Assembly (NCBI GenBank): GCA_027924585.1
Contig: BSBM01000763.1
Span: 1,691,001 to 1,755,000, forward strand
DNA: 64,000 bases
From: Larix kaempferi
Lineage: Eukaryota; Streptophyta; Pinopsida; Pinales; Pinaceae
Reading direction: 5' to 3'
Shown: one piece after another, positions 1-11,118 of the stretch
Position numbering within the stretch: position 1 is the first letter of the stretch
Layout: every line of letters starts with the position of its first letter
Program-made: the position numbers and the translations under genes
Notes under the pieces: model-generated
What the model was told of the DNA's origin: nothing
Database searches by the model: none
The model's input: only the letters and a program-made list of their open reading frames with translations

Positions 1-2235
1 TGAAAATTGCCAGAGGTGTGCGTGCCGCCACTAATGCTCAATTTGCTGATGATACTATCCTTCTTGGGAGTGCGTCCACCATCATTGCCATGATATTCAA
101 AATTGTTCTAACCTCCTTTCCGGATGCCATGGATGGGAAAGTAAATGACTTCAAGTCTAAAGTGTTTGGGTGGAACTGCCTCCTAGGGGTAATGGCTAGA
201 ATCTCCAGAATACTTGGGTTTGAAGGTATAATAGTATGGAATTCATTCAACTACCTGGGCATCCCCATATTCAAAGGGAATACGAAGAAAGCGGACTGGC
301 AAGGTTTGGTTGATAAAATTAAAAAGAAAATTAACTCCTAGGAGTTCAGATGGCTAAACTCTGCCGGGAAGCTCACTCTAATCAAGTCCATTCTGTCTGC
401 ATACCTTATATATGTTTGCTCCATTTCTTTAGCTCCCTGCCAAATCATTCAGGAAATTAATAGAGAGATCCGCAAGTTCCTCTGGAAGGGAGGCAAGGCT
501 AACAATACTAGGAAATATCATCTAATCAATTGGGACACGGTCTGCATTCAAAAGAATCTTGGAGGAGCCATTGTAAAATACCCCATTATTATGAATTTAG
601 CCCTCGGGGCCAAGATCCTTTGGCGACTTGTTACAGATAAAGATGCCTGGTGGAAACAAGCTCTCCGAAAAAAATACATGAATGGCTCGAGAAGACGTTG
701 CATCGAAGATATGAATATGGGGAAAAAAGGGACCCCCATTTGGGAGCTTTGCAAAAAATCGACCTTTATCATTCAGGATAAAATTCACTGGGTGGTTGGT
801 AATGGCAAACTTATTAAGATTTGGCAGGACAATCTTGAGCGGAGTTCCACAGCTAGTTTTTAGCATGAGTTAGTTGATATAAAAAATTGGCTAGAGCACA
901 ACAACATCCACACATTGTTCGACATCTCCAACTGGACCAGCAGTGGAAGGTGGGCAGGCTGGAAGAACTTCGACCTTCCTGAGCACTTGAAACCTGGTTT
1001 TGATGTCTTCCTCTCCCTACTTCATGAACAAAGTGCTACTAGTCGACATCTTAAAGATAGAAGGGGCTGGGGGAGGTTTGGAAACTACACGGTGAAGGAA
1101 GGATACCTCCATGTTTCTAACAGTAGTGTAAGTAGAAATAAAGACGCAAAATGGGGCAAAATATGGCATAAAGATGGGTTGCCAAAGGTAAATGTGTTCT
1201 TATGGATCCTTGCCCACAGGAAAATCCTAACTGCTGAGAACCTGAGAAAGCATGGAATAGAAGGCCCTCTACGCTGCATCCCCTGCAAAGGATCGGAAGA
1301 ACCATAGATCACATCTTCCTTGAGTGCAACTTCTCGCTAGAAGTTTGGAGTCTGGCCTTGAGCACGCTGAATTTCAATATTGTGATGCCCACAGGAATGA
1401 ATGATCTCTTCAAGTGTTGGAAGGATTATTGTCATGGCTCTCTCTTTAGGAATCCAGACTTCACCAGAGCCTGGGAGGCCCTTCCATGATTCATCTGTTG
1501 GAAAATTTGGACAGCCAGGAACAAAGAAATCTTTGAAGGCACTCCCACGAGCCCCAGCTGGGTCTGCTCTTCAGCCAAAGTCCTGTGGATTGAGGCTTTG
1601 TCTTCCCGGGGAATGAACAACATCCAACATGAACCTCTTACTGTGGATGAAAGATGCTGGATGACTGACTTTCTCATGCCAAACTCCTCCTTCTCCTGGA
1701 GAAAGCCTCCTAAAAAACCTAGGCCTAAGTCTTGGCAACTGCGCCTTAGTAATGAAGACTTTCAGGACTGGAGGAAGAATTTGAACTGCAACTCTCTCTT
1801 CTTTGATGGTGCCTCAAAAGGCAACCCAGGGTTGGCAGGTGCGGGGGGGGGGTTATCTTCGACTCCAAGGGGAACAATATGAAAGAGTTTGCCCGGGGTA
1901 TTGGAAGGAAGACGAACAATGGAGCGGAGTGGCTTGCGCTCATCAAAGGGATAGAGATAGCTCTAAGCCTGGCATCGAGAACCTGATGGTTATTGGGGAC
2001 TCTCTTATCGTCATCTGAGACACCGGGAACATTATTAATGACAGGAAGAACCCCTCCTCCAAACTGCACCACCTACTCCTCATCATTAGTAAAGAATTTA
2101 ACAAGGTTTCCTTTTGGCATGTTTTGAGAAATCTTAATGGGCAAGCTGACATAATGGCGAATACCAGAGTTGGACTCCCTTATGGATCCCTCGAATGTGA
2201 TAATGTCATCTCAACAAATATATGGATCCCCTAGT
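1..2235 (+). pseudogene. LINE-1 ORF2 C-terminal part: RT, zf-RVT, RNase H
   Basis: One reading frame runs from the start to about 1303. It carries the RT catalytic box FADDTILL (about nt 45-68), the typical LINE region with NLALGAKILWRLV (about 594-632), and the segment AKWGKIWHKDGLPKVNVFLW (about 1147-1206) typical of zf-RVT. This frame has stops at 339-341 and 861-863. A frameshift near 1303 moves the HIFLEC part of zf-RVT into another frame. RNase H follows, with FFDGASKGNPG (about 1798-1830), the acidic residue in NNGAEW, VIGDS and a final NGQADIMAN. A run of G at about 1844-1852 breaks this frame, and another stop lies near 2017. The family uses these domains for target-primed reverse transcription and RNA removal. 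Non-functional here. Confidence 0.88.
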
Positions 2236-2509
2236 CTAGGGCCTCCACATGGAACCTTGTTCCTTCACTCCTCTTAGAGAACTTATAATCTTTTGAATTC
2301 CAACTATAGAAATTCTAAGCTTTTGGTTTTGGGAAATCACACCACCCATAGTGGTGGCCAACTCTATCTTCGTGAGATTTGGAGGCACTTCAAAATTTCT
2401 TGTAGCTGTATAGATGGACAGATGGCCAACATGCGTCGTCAGAGGCACAGTTTAAGACAGGGAATGTGGGTAGATCCTCACACACTCGCTGTTTTCCCTT
2501 CATTCTGGA

Positions 2510-3103
2510 TTGTGCTGGTCTTCTCGCTGGTTTTCGCATAGGCTATTTGTGTCCACGTTGTTTAACAGGATGGATCACCACTTGCTTCCTCCGGTTGGGG
2601 ATAATTGCTGTAGGAAATGCTTTGGGTTCAACAAGTCTACTGGCCCTAATACTGCTTGCAATAGGGCGTTGCCGTTGGTTGATGAAGAGGTTGGAATTTG
2701 GATGGACATAAGGAATTCTAGGCGTGGCCTCTGCCACAGGCAGGATGGGGCTGGGAGTGCTCAGAATTTCGATGAGAGGCACGACCTCACGAAACATGAC
2801 TTGGAAATGAATAGTTGACTTCAGGAGCTGGAAAGTCAAGTCTGGCTAATTCGAAATGAAAACCTGGAATACAAGCAAATCCTGACTCGCCTCCTCTCTC
2901 TGTCTCAAGCAACACATCATGAGGTTAAGCATCAGAGCAGTCTGGTGGCTGAGAAGATGGAGCACCTGGAGGAGACGTTGGGCCTCTTCTACCCGCACAA
3001 AAAACGTAAACCTGGTGTCAGAAACAGAGATATGGCTGAATTAGAAAGGAAGATGGAGAAATTGAAGAACTTCATGGCACAGGCAGGAACTTTCTCGACC
3101 TAA
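2510..3103 (+). pseudogene. Coiled-coil ORF at the 3' end of LINE-1
   Basis: Downstream of the RNase H domain an open frame continues for nearly 200 codons with one stop (TGA near 2816) and ends at TAA 3101-3103. The first part contains a Cys-rich patch (CCRKC) and an HHLLPP segment. The second part is a strongly heptad-like, charged segment starting LQELESQVWLIRNENLEY, with a basic patch HKKRKP and a second helix AELERKMEKLKNF. It lies upstream of the poly(A), so it is probably part of the LINE transcript: either the C-terminal extension of ORF2 or a separate ORF. I do not recognise a named domain. The codon-like composition and near absence of stops suggest it was once translated. No function is assigned. 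Confidence 0.55.
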
Positions 3104-3535
3104 GCTCAAATAGGAACGGGGCTGTCGAGTCCAGTGGAGCAGTCATGAACACCGGTATTCCTTAGCTGCAAGTTGGTCAATTCAGTATTTTTTTGTTTTG
3201 TTATGTGTCTATATCAGCTCTATAGTTTCTACTTTTCATTTTTGAAAGCCACAAGCTGGGAGCAACTCTTAAGGAACGACACTTTTCTGGACAACTCCAA
3301 TTTCCAGTCCCTTGTTTAAATTATCAACATATACATGTATTTCTTTTGTATTAGGTTATTAGGACAATTTGTCAAATGATATAGTTTCCATGGAACTGGA
3401 AGGATCTACTCTAGTTACAAGCTTGTAATTGATGACCGGGGAGAGCTAGATGCTGCCCTGCTAAGGGAGCAATCAACCCCTGCATTTTGTACTTTCTGAC
3501 TCTACTTTTAATCAAAGCTTATCAACCGTTTGTGT

Positions 3536-3545
3536 AAAAAAAAAA
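3536..3545 (+). other. Poly(A) tail of LINE-1
   Basis: Ten A residues follow the LINE 3' untranslated region and mark the 3' end of the inserted copy. Sequence beyond it is unrelated. Confidence 0.7.
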
Positions 3546-5691
3546 TAAGGGGGATTATTTTGAAATTAATTCTAAATTACTTCCATCCCCTTATCTATTA
3601 TTTAATATAAACTCGATTTCCATAGGGGCATTTTTTGATTTCTACTTGTAAGTGTTGATTCTCATCCCATACACCTCTGGTGTTATAACTAGAAGCTATG
3701 ATACCACTCTATAATGTCCCCTTTTCTCAATCCGACCAACGGGAGGGGACATTACTAACCACGGGCTTTTAAATTTTTCCCATAACAATAATACAGATTT
3801 ATAACATCTAAAATGCATTTGCATATATGTAAATAAAAACAACAATGGAAAAAAATTTGCTCCACACAAATAGCATGCAATTACAAGCATAATTATTATA
3901 TGCATCAATTAAAACATTGTAGATTCAATACAAAAGAATACTTATCTTTAAACAAAGGAGATCCAAGCAACTCACTGTGTAAGAGAGATTTTCCATCCAA
4001 TCGTAGGAAATCTGTTCAACATATACTAATTTTGTTGAGAGGCCACCCCCAAACTGAGCTATGAGGCCACCGGGGAAAATGAAACATCTACAAGATTCTT
4101 TCTCTCAAACCACAACCTGTACCGCTCTTCGTGCTTAGCCAAAATCTCATCTAGAGCTCTACAAGGATCTCACTAAGACATCACAGCCATGCCACTCCTT
4201 CCAACTGCCCAACATAACATAAGGAAGGCATTTCCATTCACCGATCCATAGTTCCCTCAAGAAATCCAATCCTCACATACTTACCAGCATGTGCAATAAG
4301 AGTCCAACCTGTTGTATGCTATTGGAGAACCTCCTGCAACATTAATCCATGGATTCTTAAGCATCCAAAAGTAGCAGAACTTAATGGGTAAATGTTCCTA
4401 GCTTATCCAAACTCTATGCTCACATATATGCATCTATTTTCCCTTCAAATTTGCAGCTCTATCTCCAAATTCCAATTTTTGGGTTAAACATAGTTTGGTA
4501 ATGGTCATGAACAACAATAGGAAAACTCTATGTAGTGTAGAAAAAATGCATGAGAGAATGATAGAATGAGTGTTGACTCCAAGGGATATGATATGATGGC
4601 AGAAAGACCACTAACATAACTTCTCACCAGAGAAGAAAATTATTCATGACAACTGACATGACTGTCACAATCCCCATGCTTCAATAACTGCATGAAGTGA
4701 CTTTTCCTGCCAACCTCACACATGCATTCAATGATTGTGTTTAATGGTCAAGATGAAGTAACTGGCTCATCTAAAGCACATGGCAGAATTTTGGATGAGT
4801 TCTAAAATTGAAACTTGGCAACACATGATTTAGTTTCCCATAGTTCCCATTTCCGCTTCCCCTCTGGTTAAATTTTTTTATAGTTTTTATTTTTTTTTCA
4901 AATTTAGTTTTTAAATTTTGGATTTTTTTTAGTTTTATTTAATTATTTATTTAGTTTTAAAGTTTTTATTTTGTTTTTTTGGGTGTTTTTTCAACTTTTA
5001 CTTTTTATTTTTGAATTTATTTAGTTCTATACATAAAAAAAATCTTAAAATGCATATAAAATGTTTGAAATGATTTTTATTTATTTTTTGACAAATTTGC
5101 CCATAAAATGATTTATTTAAGAGGAGTTAAAAAAAAACTTCAAATATATATATATTTTTCATTTTAAATGGTTTCTAAAAGTAACAAAAATTTAAAAAAT
5201 GTATATACTTTTTCAATATAACTAACTACTAAATGCATATTTTTTTTATAAAATTTGAACAAAATGCATTTGCAAATAAAAAGTATTGGTTTTTATGACC
5301 AAGAAATCTCAAAGTTGCAAAAAAAGTCCTCAAAATGAAAATGGTGCTACCAGTATATACACTTTCTAAAACAAAGGTAAAACAACTACTAAAATTGACC
5401 ACCAAAAAAAACGAGAACAATGTTGGGTTCTCGTCAAGTTGTATAACTTGTTCATGGTGGTGAAGCGATAGGACCCAAAAAATGCATGATGTAGAGGAAT
5501 GCGTGGTGCATTTTGTTGGAAGATGGGGACTTTAGGGATGTCGAATGGATGACTAGATATATGCAATGTATACAGAGGGAATATTTAGCTTATATCCAAG
5601 GTTGCGTGGATATACCTTTGAGAGTGAGGGTGAGCCTGTGGGTGAAAATGAATTTGTTTGGATAAAATTTTATACACATGAAACAAGTACC
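3546..5691. other. Gene-free spacer, AT-rich in part
   Basis: I see no supported coding region, RNA gene or LTR here. About 4860-5230 is very AT-rich with long T and A runs. The rest has stops in all frames and no recognised domain. It may be old degraded repeat sequence flanking element A. Confidence 0.6.
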
Positions 5692-7334
5692 TGTTGCAGA
5701 TATTTCTCCCTACGGATAAAGAGAAACTCTCTTAAGATAAAGTAGATTAAGCTAGCTCTATGATAAGACAAAAATCAAACAAATGTAATCTTGGATCCTG
5801 GATTAAACTAGTATTTCAGAGATCTTACATTAAGGGAAAAGAGAGAAAGTAACTCACCTCCACTCTCAGCGTATGTACTACTTGTAGCTTTGATCCCAGA
5901 GTCTTCGCGATAGACCTATAGAGACAAAACAATATACGAGCACATGCAATCTTCCAATATCTTTGAATTACAAGTTAAATTCCAAATCTATATAGATACA
6001 ATTCATGAAACTGAAACATAATCAATACACATGAATTGGGAAACGAGGTAAGTTATATTATTAAGAAGCTTGAAAAGTGCTTACAAAGGTTGCTTGATGT
6101 CCAAGCCAATCCTCCAGCTCCAAATGCTTCCACCTCTAGATATCTCCACAAAAGGCTTATGATCATAGGTTTGATGTCCCAAAAGTCCTTCCTTTGGATC
6201 ATGGAAGGCCTCTCTCTTATAGCATGTGGGAAGGTTAACCAACAAGAGAGAAGTGTGGATCTATGGAGTGTTTAGTGGATCAGTCCAGCTAAACAAAGAG
6301 GGGGTTGGGATCGAATCAAAGGTAGCAATCCCAAGAAAATCTCTCGAGGGTTGAGATCCCAAAATTCATGGAAAAAAGGCTATAAGTGGACTACCGCACC
6401 CCAAAGACTGAGCATATCGTGGTAGTACCACGCCCCAGAGGAGGATCAACGCGCGGTAGTACGGACTACCGTGCCTCAATAGATATGCAGAGCGCAGTAG
6501 TGCTTGCAAACAGGACCAAGTGGGGTTGACAGATGGCAGAAAAAGGATTTGTCTTCAGTGTTCAGTCAATGATCTTCTGTTCTGGTTGTTTATTAGTAGG
6601 GGGAAGTGTCGTCTATGTTATTTGGTGCAAAGATGCAACACTAGGTTGACAAGTGTAATATTGAGGTATAACAGATGCCCCCTAAAGTGTGAGGTTGGAA
6701 GAGACTGATGGCCGAAAGAATTTACAAATATTGTGCAGAGATAGCATCAAGGGGAGCAACAAGGAGCTGAAACAAAAAAAAAGTGTCAAATATACCACCG
6801 AGGCGGGCATTCCCATGCTCGGAAACAATTGACTCAAAGCATGGCTGCCGACCAATACATTGCAGATCCATAAGTACTGAGATGATATAGACTGTATACT
6901 AATCATGGCTACTATGAACAATCGTAGATCCATGAGACAGTAATGACACAACCACGACCAATACATAGGTGGATCTGTGTGAAAATACAGAAGAAATCTC
7001 CATTGCAACCTGGACGTAATCAAAACACAAAAGGTGTCTAGGGTCTTCTTCTCGATCGCAAACGATACGATTCTAGCCATGTGATTACAAGGAGTTGAAG
7101 TCGAACATGGTAGAACCATTTGATTGCTGGTTAATGGTGTGAACCGTTAACAAATGGGAGGGAAATCACCAATGATGACAATGATCCCCAAGGTATCTAT
7201 AGTACATCTCAACGAAATGCGAATAAAGGAGTTGATGTCGAGCATCCAAGAAATCATTCAATCAGAGTTCAATGATGAAAATCGACTGTTGAATTCGAGG
7301 AAACCTGCCATTGAGGCATGCAGGTACCAAGGTA
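5692..7334 (-). repeat. 3' LTR of element A (left copy)
   Basis: Begins TGTTGCAG on the + strand and matches the right copy starting at 20580 (TGTTACAG). Similarity to the right copy is visible up to 7334, where the right copy jumps to a partial duplicate. The true inner LTR end may lie further right. It contains a palindrome at 6451-6474. Open frames inside (for example near 6520-6708 and 6682-7119) recur in both LTRs and are not genes. Confidence 0.85.
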
Positions 7335-8600
7335 CTAATGGTTTGACTCCTAAACCTAATTCCCAGATAGTGATTTGATGTCGACAGGAATAGACTCATC
7401 GAAGGTGGGCCATGATGATTCCCACATCATCGACATGAAATCAGAACAAGAGATAGTATGAAACAATGGAACATGTACTTGACACAGCAGAAGTCTTGAC
7501 ACAACAGACGACTTGGAACAATGCAAACCCTTTGAACATATAATGGCATGAAGCAGAACCTGGCAGCAGGGATTATTGATAGCAGAGGATAGACACAGGA
7601 CGAGTAGACCCGTGGCCAGAGAGACGACTCAAGATGATGACCATAACTCAGTGAGAATAGATAAATACCCAAAAATAGACAAGGGACAAACGCATGCCAT
7701 GTTCAAAGGTGACGACTGACAAGCTGCCAATAAGGTAAACTTGACTCATTTCCCAATTTCCCCCGACATGATGGACGGGTACCTCTTTGTTGTTTTACGA
7801 GCTTGAGGAGGATAATAGATGCTCGGTATTGCTCATCTCATAGATGAGTCTGATCTCACATGTTCTACGAACCTGAGAAATGAGGGGTTCGTCCCAAAGT
7901 GGGTCCTTCGATGTTAAATTTTAACGAGTCCAAGGAAGGAAGACTCGGCAATTTTTCACATTTAGAGAGTCTGAAAAACTTAAAGAAGGCTTCGGGATGT
8001 ACTTTTTCGTAAATTTAGTCCCTCAGTCCCGAAAAAGTGTAAAACAATTCCCGAGAGAACTCTCCCAGTCAAAAGTTGACCGAAGTATTCTTTTCTCGTA
8101 AATAGTCTAGACGGGCCGAAAAATGGGTAACCTATCACCGAATAGACAACCTTTCAAATACTTTTACAAGTGTGAAAGAGACAAGTGTACTTGGCAATCT
8201 TTTTGAAACGAGGGAGTTTGAAAAGAGCTTAAAGAGAAATTCGATGGTCTTTTCATAAATTTAAATCATTTCGGCCCGAAAAAAGAATAAAATAAAACCG
8301 AAATAATACTTTCCTCATCGTTTTACGAGCATGAGTAAAGTTGACTAAGCTCGACACCGTTTTCTTGAGTTTGACAAGCATGACACGGGTGTGAAAGGCG
8401 CTTGGAATCTTTTTCAAGTTTTAATCGAGAGCACGAAAAAGATAAAGTTGGCTCAAATGAAGGTCAATAAGTAGGAAAACGCCAGTGTGAACGGCTTAGG
8501 AAGATCCTGTCAAAAAAGACTTGTGAAACCTTGAAAAGACATTAGTAATGTGGAAAAATAGTTTCAACCTAGAAAGATAAAATAATGAGCAAAAATGAAT
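7335..8600 (-). other. 3' noncoding region of element A with hairpin boxes
   Basis: No gene is seen. It may include the rest of the LTR, plus a 3' noncoding region. It holds several copies of a box built from ACTTTTTCG or similar, a 20-nt spacer and its complement. The clearest arms are 8001-8009 and 8030-8038, with related copies near 8085-8130 and 8245-8290. The same kind of box occurs in the 3' region of element C. Confidence 0.5.
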
Positions 8601-8608
8601 ATGTGACT

Positions 8609-8616
8609 TATATAAG
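8609..8616 (+). promoter_or_regulatory. TATA-like box of the antisense PMD unit
   Basis: TATATAAG lies on the + strand about 480 nt upstream of the antisense ATG and 138 nt upstream of a strong predicted splice donor. Its position would suit a promoter separate from the LTR. Inferred from sequence only. Confidence 0.4.
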
Positions 8617-8753
8617 CAAGGAGTAAAAAATGAAAAGTTACCATTTCACCTTGGCTATTTTGCTCATAGAGGAATTTCATCCATTGAAGGGAAAAAATTC
8701 AAGTGTCCATATCTGGAGATCCGAGGCATCATTTCGACATCCGTCTGCGCCAG

Positions 8754-9066
8754 GTAAGAGTTTTCAAGCTTCTCTTTCAATTCATGACTTAAAATCTTGA
8801 TTTTAGTTAAATTTTTCCAGTTTTTGAGGAAGCCCTATGGGGCTTTTTTCGCCTCTGTAACTACCGCGGGCACCCTGTGTCGTGAAGCATGGTAGTACCG
8901 CTCTGTGGGGTCACACGGGGGCACAGTAGTTCTCCTGTACCTCCATCCTAGTTGGAGCCCAGGCGCAGTAGTGGCGAAAAGAGAAAAAATAAATTGTTTT
9001 TCCTCATTTTTAGACTAAGATCAAGCTATCACTTTGTTCATGAACATTTCTTTTGATCGTTTGCAG
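8754..9066 (+). other. Predicted leader intron of the antisense PMD unit
   Basis: CAG|GTAAGAG at 8751-8760 is a near-perfect plant splice donor. The T-rich stretch ending TTTGCAG at 9066 is a good acceptor, 25 nt before the ATG at 9092. Together they predict a 313-nt intron in the 5' leader. Not tested by transcript data. Confidence 0.45.
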
Positions 9067-9091
9067 GAGTTTATACTTCATTTGAAGCAAA

Positions 9092-10365
9092 ATGGTCGGA
9101 TGGAAAAAGAAGGAGCATGAAAATGATGATTTGTTGGCTGAAAATGATCAAAATACCCTAAATGCACTGCGGAAATGTGGGTTATTAAAATTCTTCAAGA
9201 CCAAAGGTATCCGCCAGCAAGCCAAACTTCTCACTTACATCATACAAATGTGGGACCCCGACATTCAAGCTTTTCGAGTTGGGGAGCATACCCTCAAGAT
9301 TGAGCTCGAGGATATCTATTTTCTCACTGGCCTCTCAAAGAGAATGGCGCGAGTGAACTTAACAGGGTTCAGGGCTTCGGAAATGAGCACTGATGTCTTG
9401 ATCGCTCGTTACTGTCGTCAAGGTTCCAGGAAGAAAAGCAGGAAAGTGGTCACTAAGGATGTTCTAGAGCTTCCAATGAGAACTGTGTTGTTTTCCATCA
9501 CCCGAGCGGCGGGTAGTACAAGTCCTCATCAGGAATCTCGCACACAAATGAATCTTGCCGTGGAGTGTTTAGCACCAACTCTATTCAATTGGTGTGAAGG
9601 GGTACTATCCAACCTCAAGGAGCAAATAACCAAGTGTAGGAATGGATAGAACTGCCAATTTGGTTATGGGAGCATCTTGGTCACCTTCTTTTTAGAGAGG
9701 GTCCCGTTGTTGTGTCCGCAGCTGACCATGCCTATCCACCCTGTCATCGAACCGAGGATGGGATGATGGAGTGAGTATGCAGGGCGATTCGGGGGGCCAC
9801 AATGTTTAGCCTTTGGCGAGGACTTCTTCTCATGGCTCGAGGAGCATATCATGATGATCGAGGACTACCCCTATGCAGGGGTGGACTTCCACGAGGATAT
9901 TGACTTGGCATTACCCGATGACGAGGATTGGGATGACTCAGGTATGACCTTCACCAATGTATTCTCAAATTTTTTTTGGAATATATAATTTTTTGTTGTT
10001 TTTGGAAAGTGTGAAAAGACCTAATGTATGTACATGTGCATGTCATAGATCATGGACCAAGGAGACCCACGGGCTACTCACCGTTGCACCGAGGCGGGGT
10101 TGTGCACCAGGTTTCTTTGGAGGAGGAAGAAGAAGAGGAAGAAGCAGGAGGGGTCCGTGATATAGAGCAGAACCTGTAGGGTTTGACTTTCGGAGTCCCA
10201 ACTATGAGGATGGATGATGTTCCCCTCAATCTTCAGCGGCATACTGTGGGTGTGCCTAGACGTATTGGCCTACTCCTCCGTAGGGTGGCTAGGGCTATAG
10301 TTTGCTACCATCAGCAGCGCGAGGAATCTGAGGAGGCTCGTGATAGATCTCCTAGATCTCCTTAG
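9092..10365 (+). pseudogene. Antisense plant-mobile-domain-like gene within element A
   Basis: ATG at 9092 opens a frame with the PMD-like segment LKIELEDIYFLTGLSKRM (about residues 67-84). After an in-frame TAG (9647-9649) the same frame continues with FGYGSILVTFFLERVPLL, and after a TGA (9764-9766) with a DYPYAGVDF-type segment, both of which I associate with PMD-like C-terminal regions. A GT-AG intron at 9942-10048 would join this to exon 10049-10365. That exon keeps the frame and encodes a Glu run and an Arg-rich tail, with one TAG, ending at 10363-10365. The spliced length is 388 codons. It lies opposite to gag-pol, between pol and the 3' LTR. Antisense ORFs here are known from some Tat elements, and PMD proteins often occur in plant transposons. 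Three stops make this copy a pseudogene. Confidence 0.65.
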
Positions 10366-10574
10366 ATAGTAGTATTTTATCTTTTGCGGCATGTACACGA
10401 TATGTAGGCTCGAGAGCCAATTTTTGTATGGGATTGGATCCCAAATTTTGTCTTTAAACGCAAAATTTATGTATTCAGAAAAATACTTTTATATGCGATG
10501 ATATATACATATGGACCTACTTCTATGACTTATCCATTTACAATGACTTGCGTGTTTATTTTATCATGCATTTT

Positions 10575-10988
10575 TCATGTATGGGCTAGTTGCCAATCCA
10601 AAATGTAGTTAGCTAATGAGTCATCTACAAAATTGAATTCTCTTGGTATATGTTGATATGAAATATAATTCAAAGATCGTTCCAAGAGGCGTACCCTTCA
10701 AACTAAGCGAAGCAAAATAGGATCGCGGATAGCGTAGATGCGGTGCAAATGGGACACCATGAGTTGGGAATCTAGAAATACTGACAAGGAGTCGATTCCA
10801 AGGGAAGCAAACTCGGTTAAGAGTCCAATGACTGTGTGGTACTCTGCAATATTGTTGGTTGCGGGGCCCAAGAAAGTGCCTCCTGAAGATACCAACTCGC
10901 CAGTAGGAGAATATATTACCCAAGCTGCAGAAGCGAGGTTCCGGGTGTGTCGGCTCGCACCATCAGGGAATCCGTAGTAGGAAGCCAT
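10575..10988 (-). pseudogene. Second RNase H (archaeal-type-like) ORF of element A
   Basis: From ATG 10988 the - strand encodes about 138 codons with PDGASR, a GPATNNIAEY block and LDSQLMVSHL. These are the Asp, Glu and Asp sites expected in the additional RNase H found in plant Tat elements. One in-frame stop (10698-10700) precedes a continuation that ends at TGA 10575-10577. A CAG directly before the ATG could be a splice acceptor. It is separated from the integrase frame, which stops at 11119-11121, so here the domain is a distinct ORF after integrase. The family degrades RNA in RNA-DNA hybrids. The single stop makes this copy inactive. Confidence 0.7.
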
Positions 10989-11118
10989 CTGCGCATAGAA
11001 GCACAAGTCGAGGTAAATGGGGACACATGAAGTAAAATCCATGCATACACACACAAAAGAAGAAAGACGAAAACAAGCTAAGTACATTATGTACAAAAAT
11101 GTGTCGCGTAGGATATGT

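Larger units (their letters stand above)
1..3545 (+). mobile_element. LINE-1: 3' portion of an L1-type plant LINE
   Basis: The window opens inside the reverse transcriptase of a non-LTR retrotransposon. In order it shows the FADD box of RT, the RT thumb region, a zf-RVT-like segment, an RNase H domain and a further coiled-coil ORF, then a run of ten A at 3536-3545 that looks like the 3' poly(A) tail. No LTRs are present. The 5' part (ORF1, endonuclease, most of RT) lies outside the window, so a target duplication cannot be tested. Several stops and frameshifts show the copy is dead. The family assignment (plant L1 with RNase H) is confident; the exact 5' extent is unknown. Confidence 0.9.

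Noticed and set aside
6520-7119. Open frames of 62 and 145 aa in the left LTR of element A
   Set aside because: They recur in the right LTR with stops or shifts and match no domain; they are LTR sequence.
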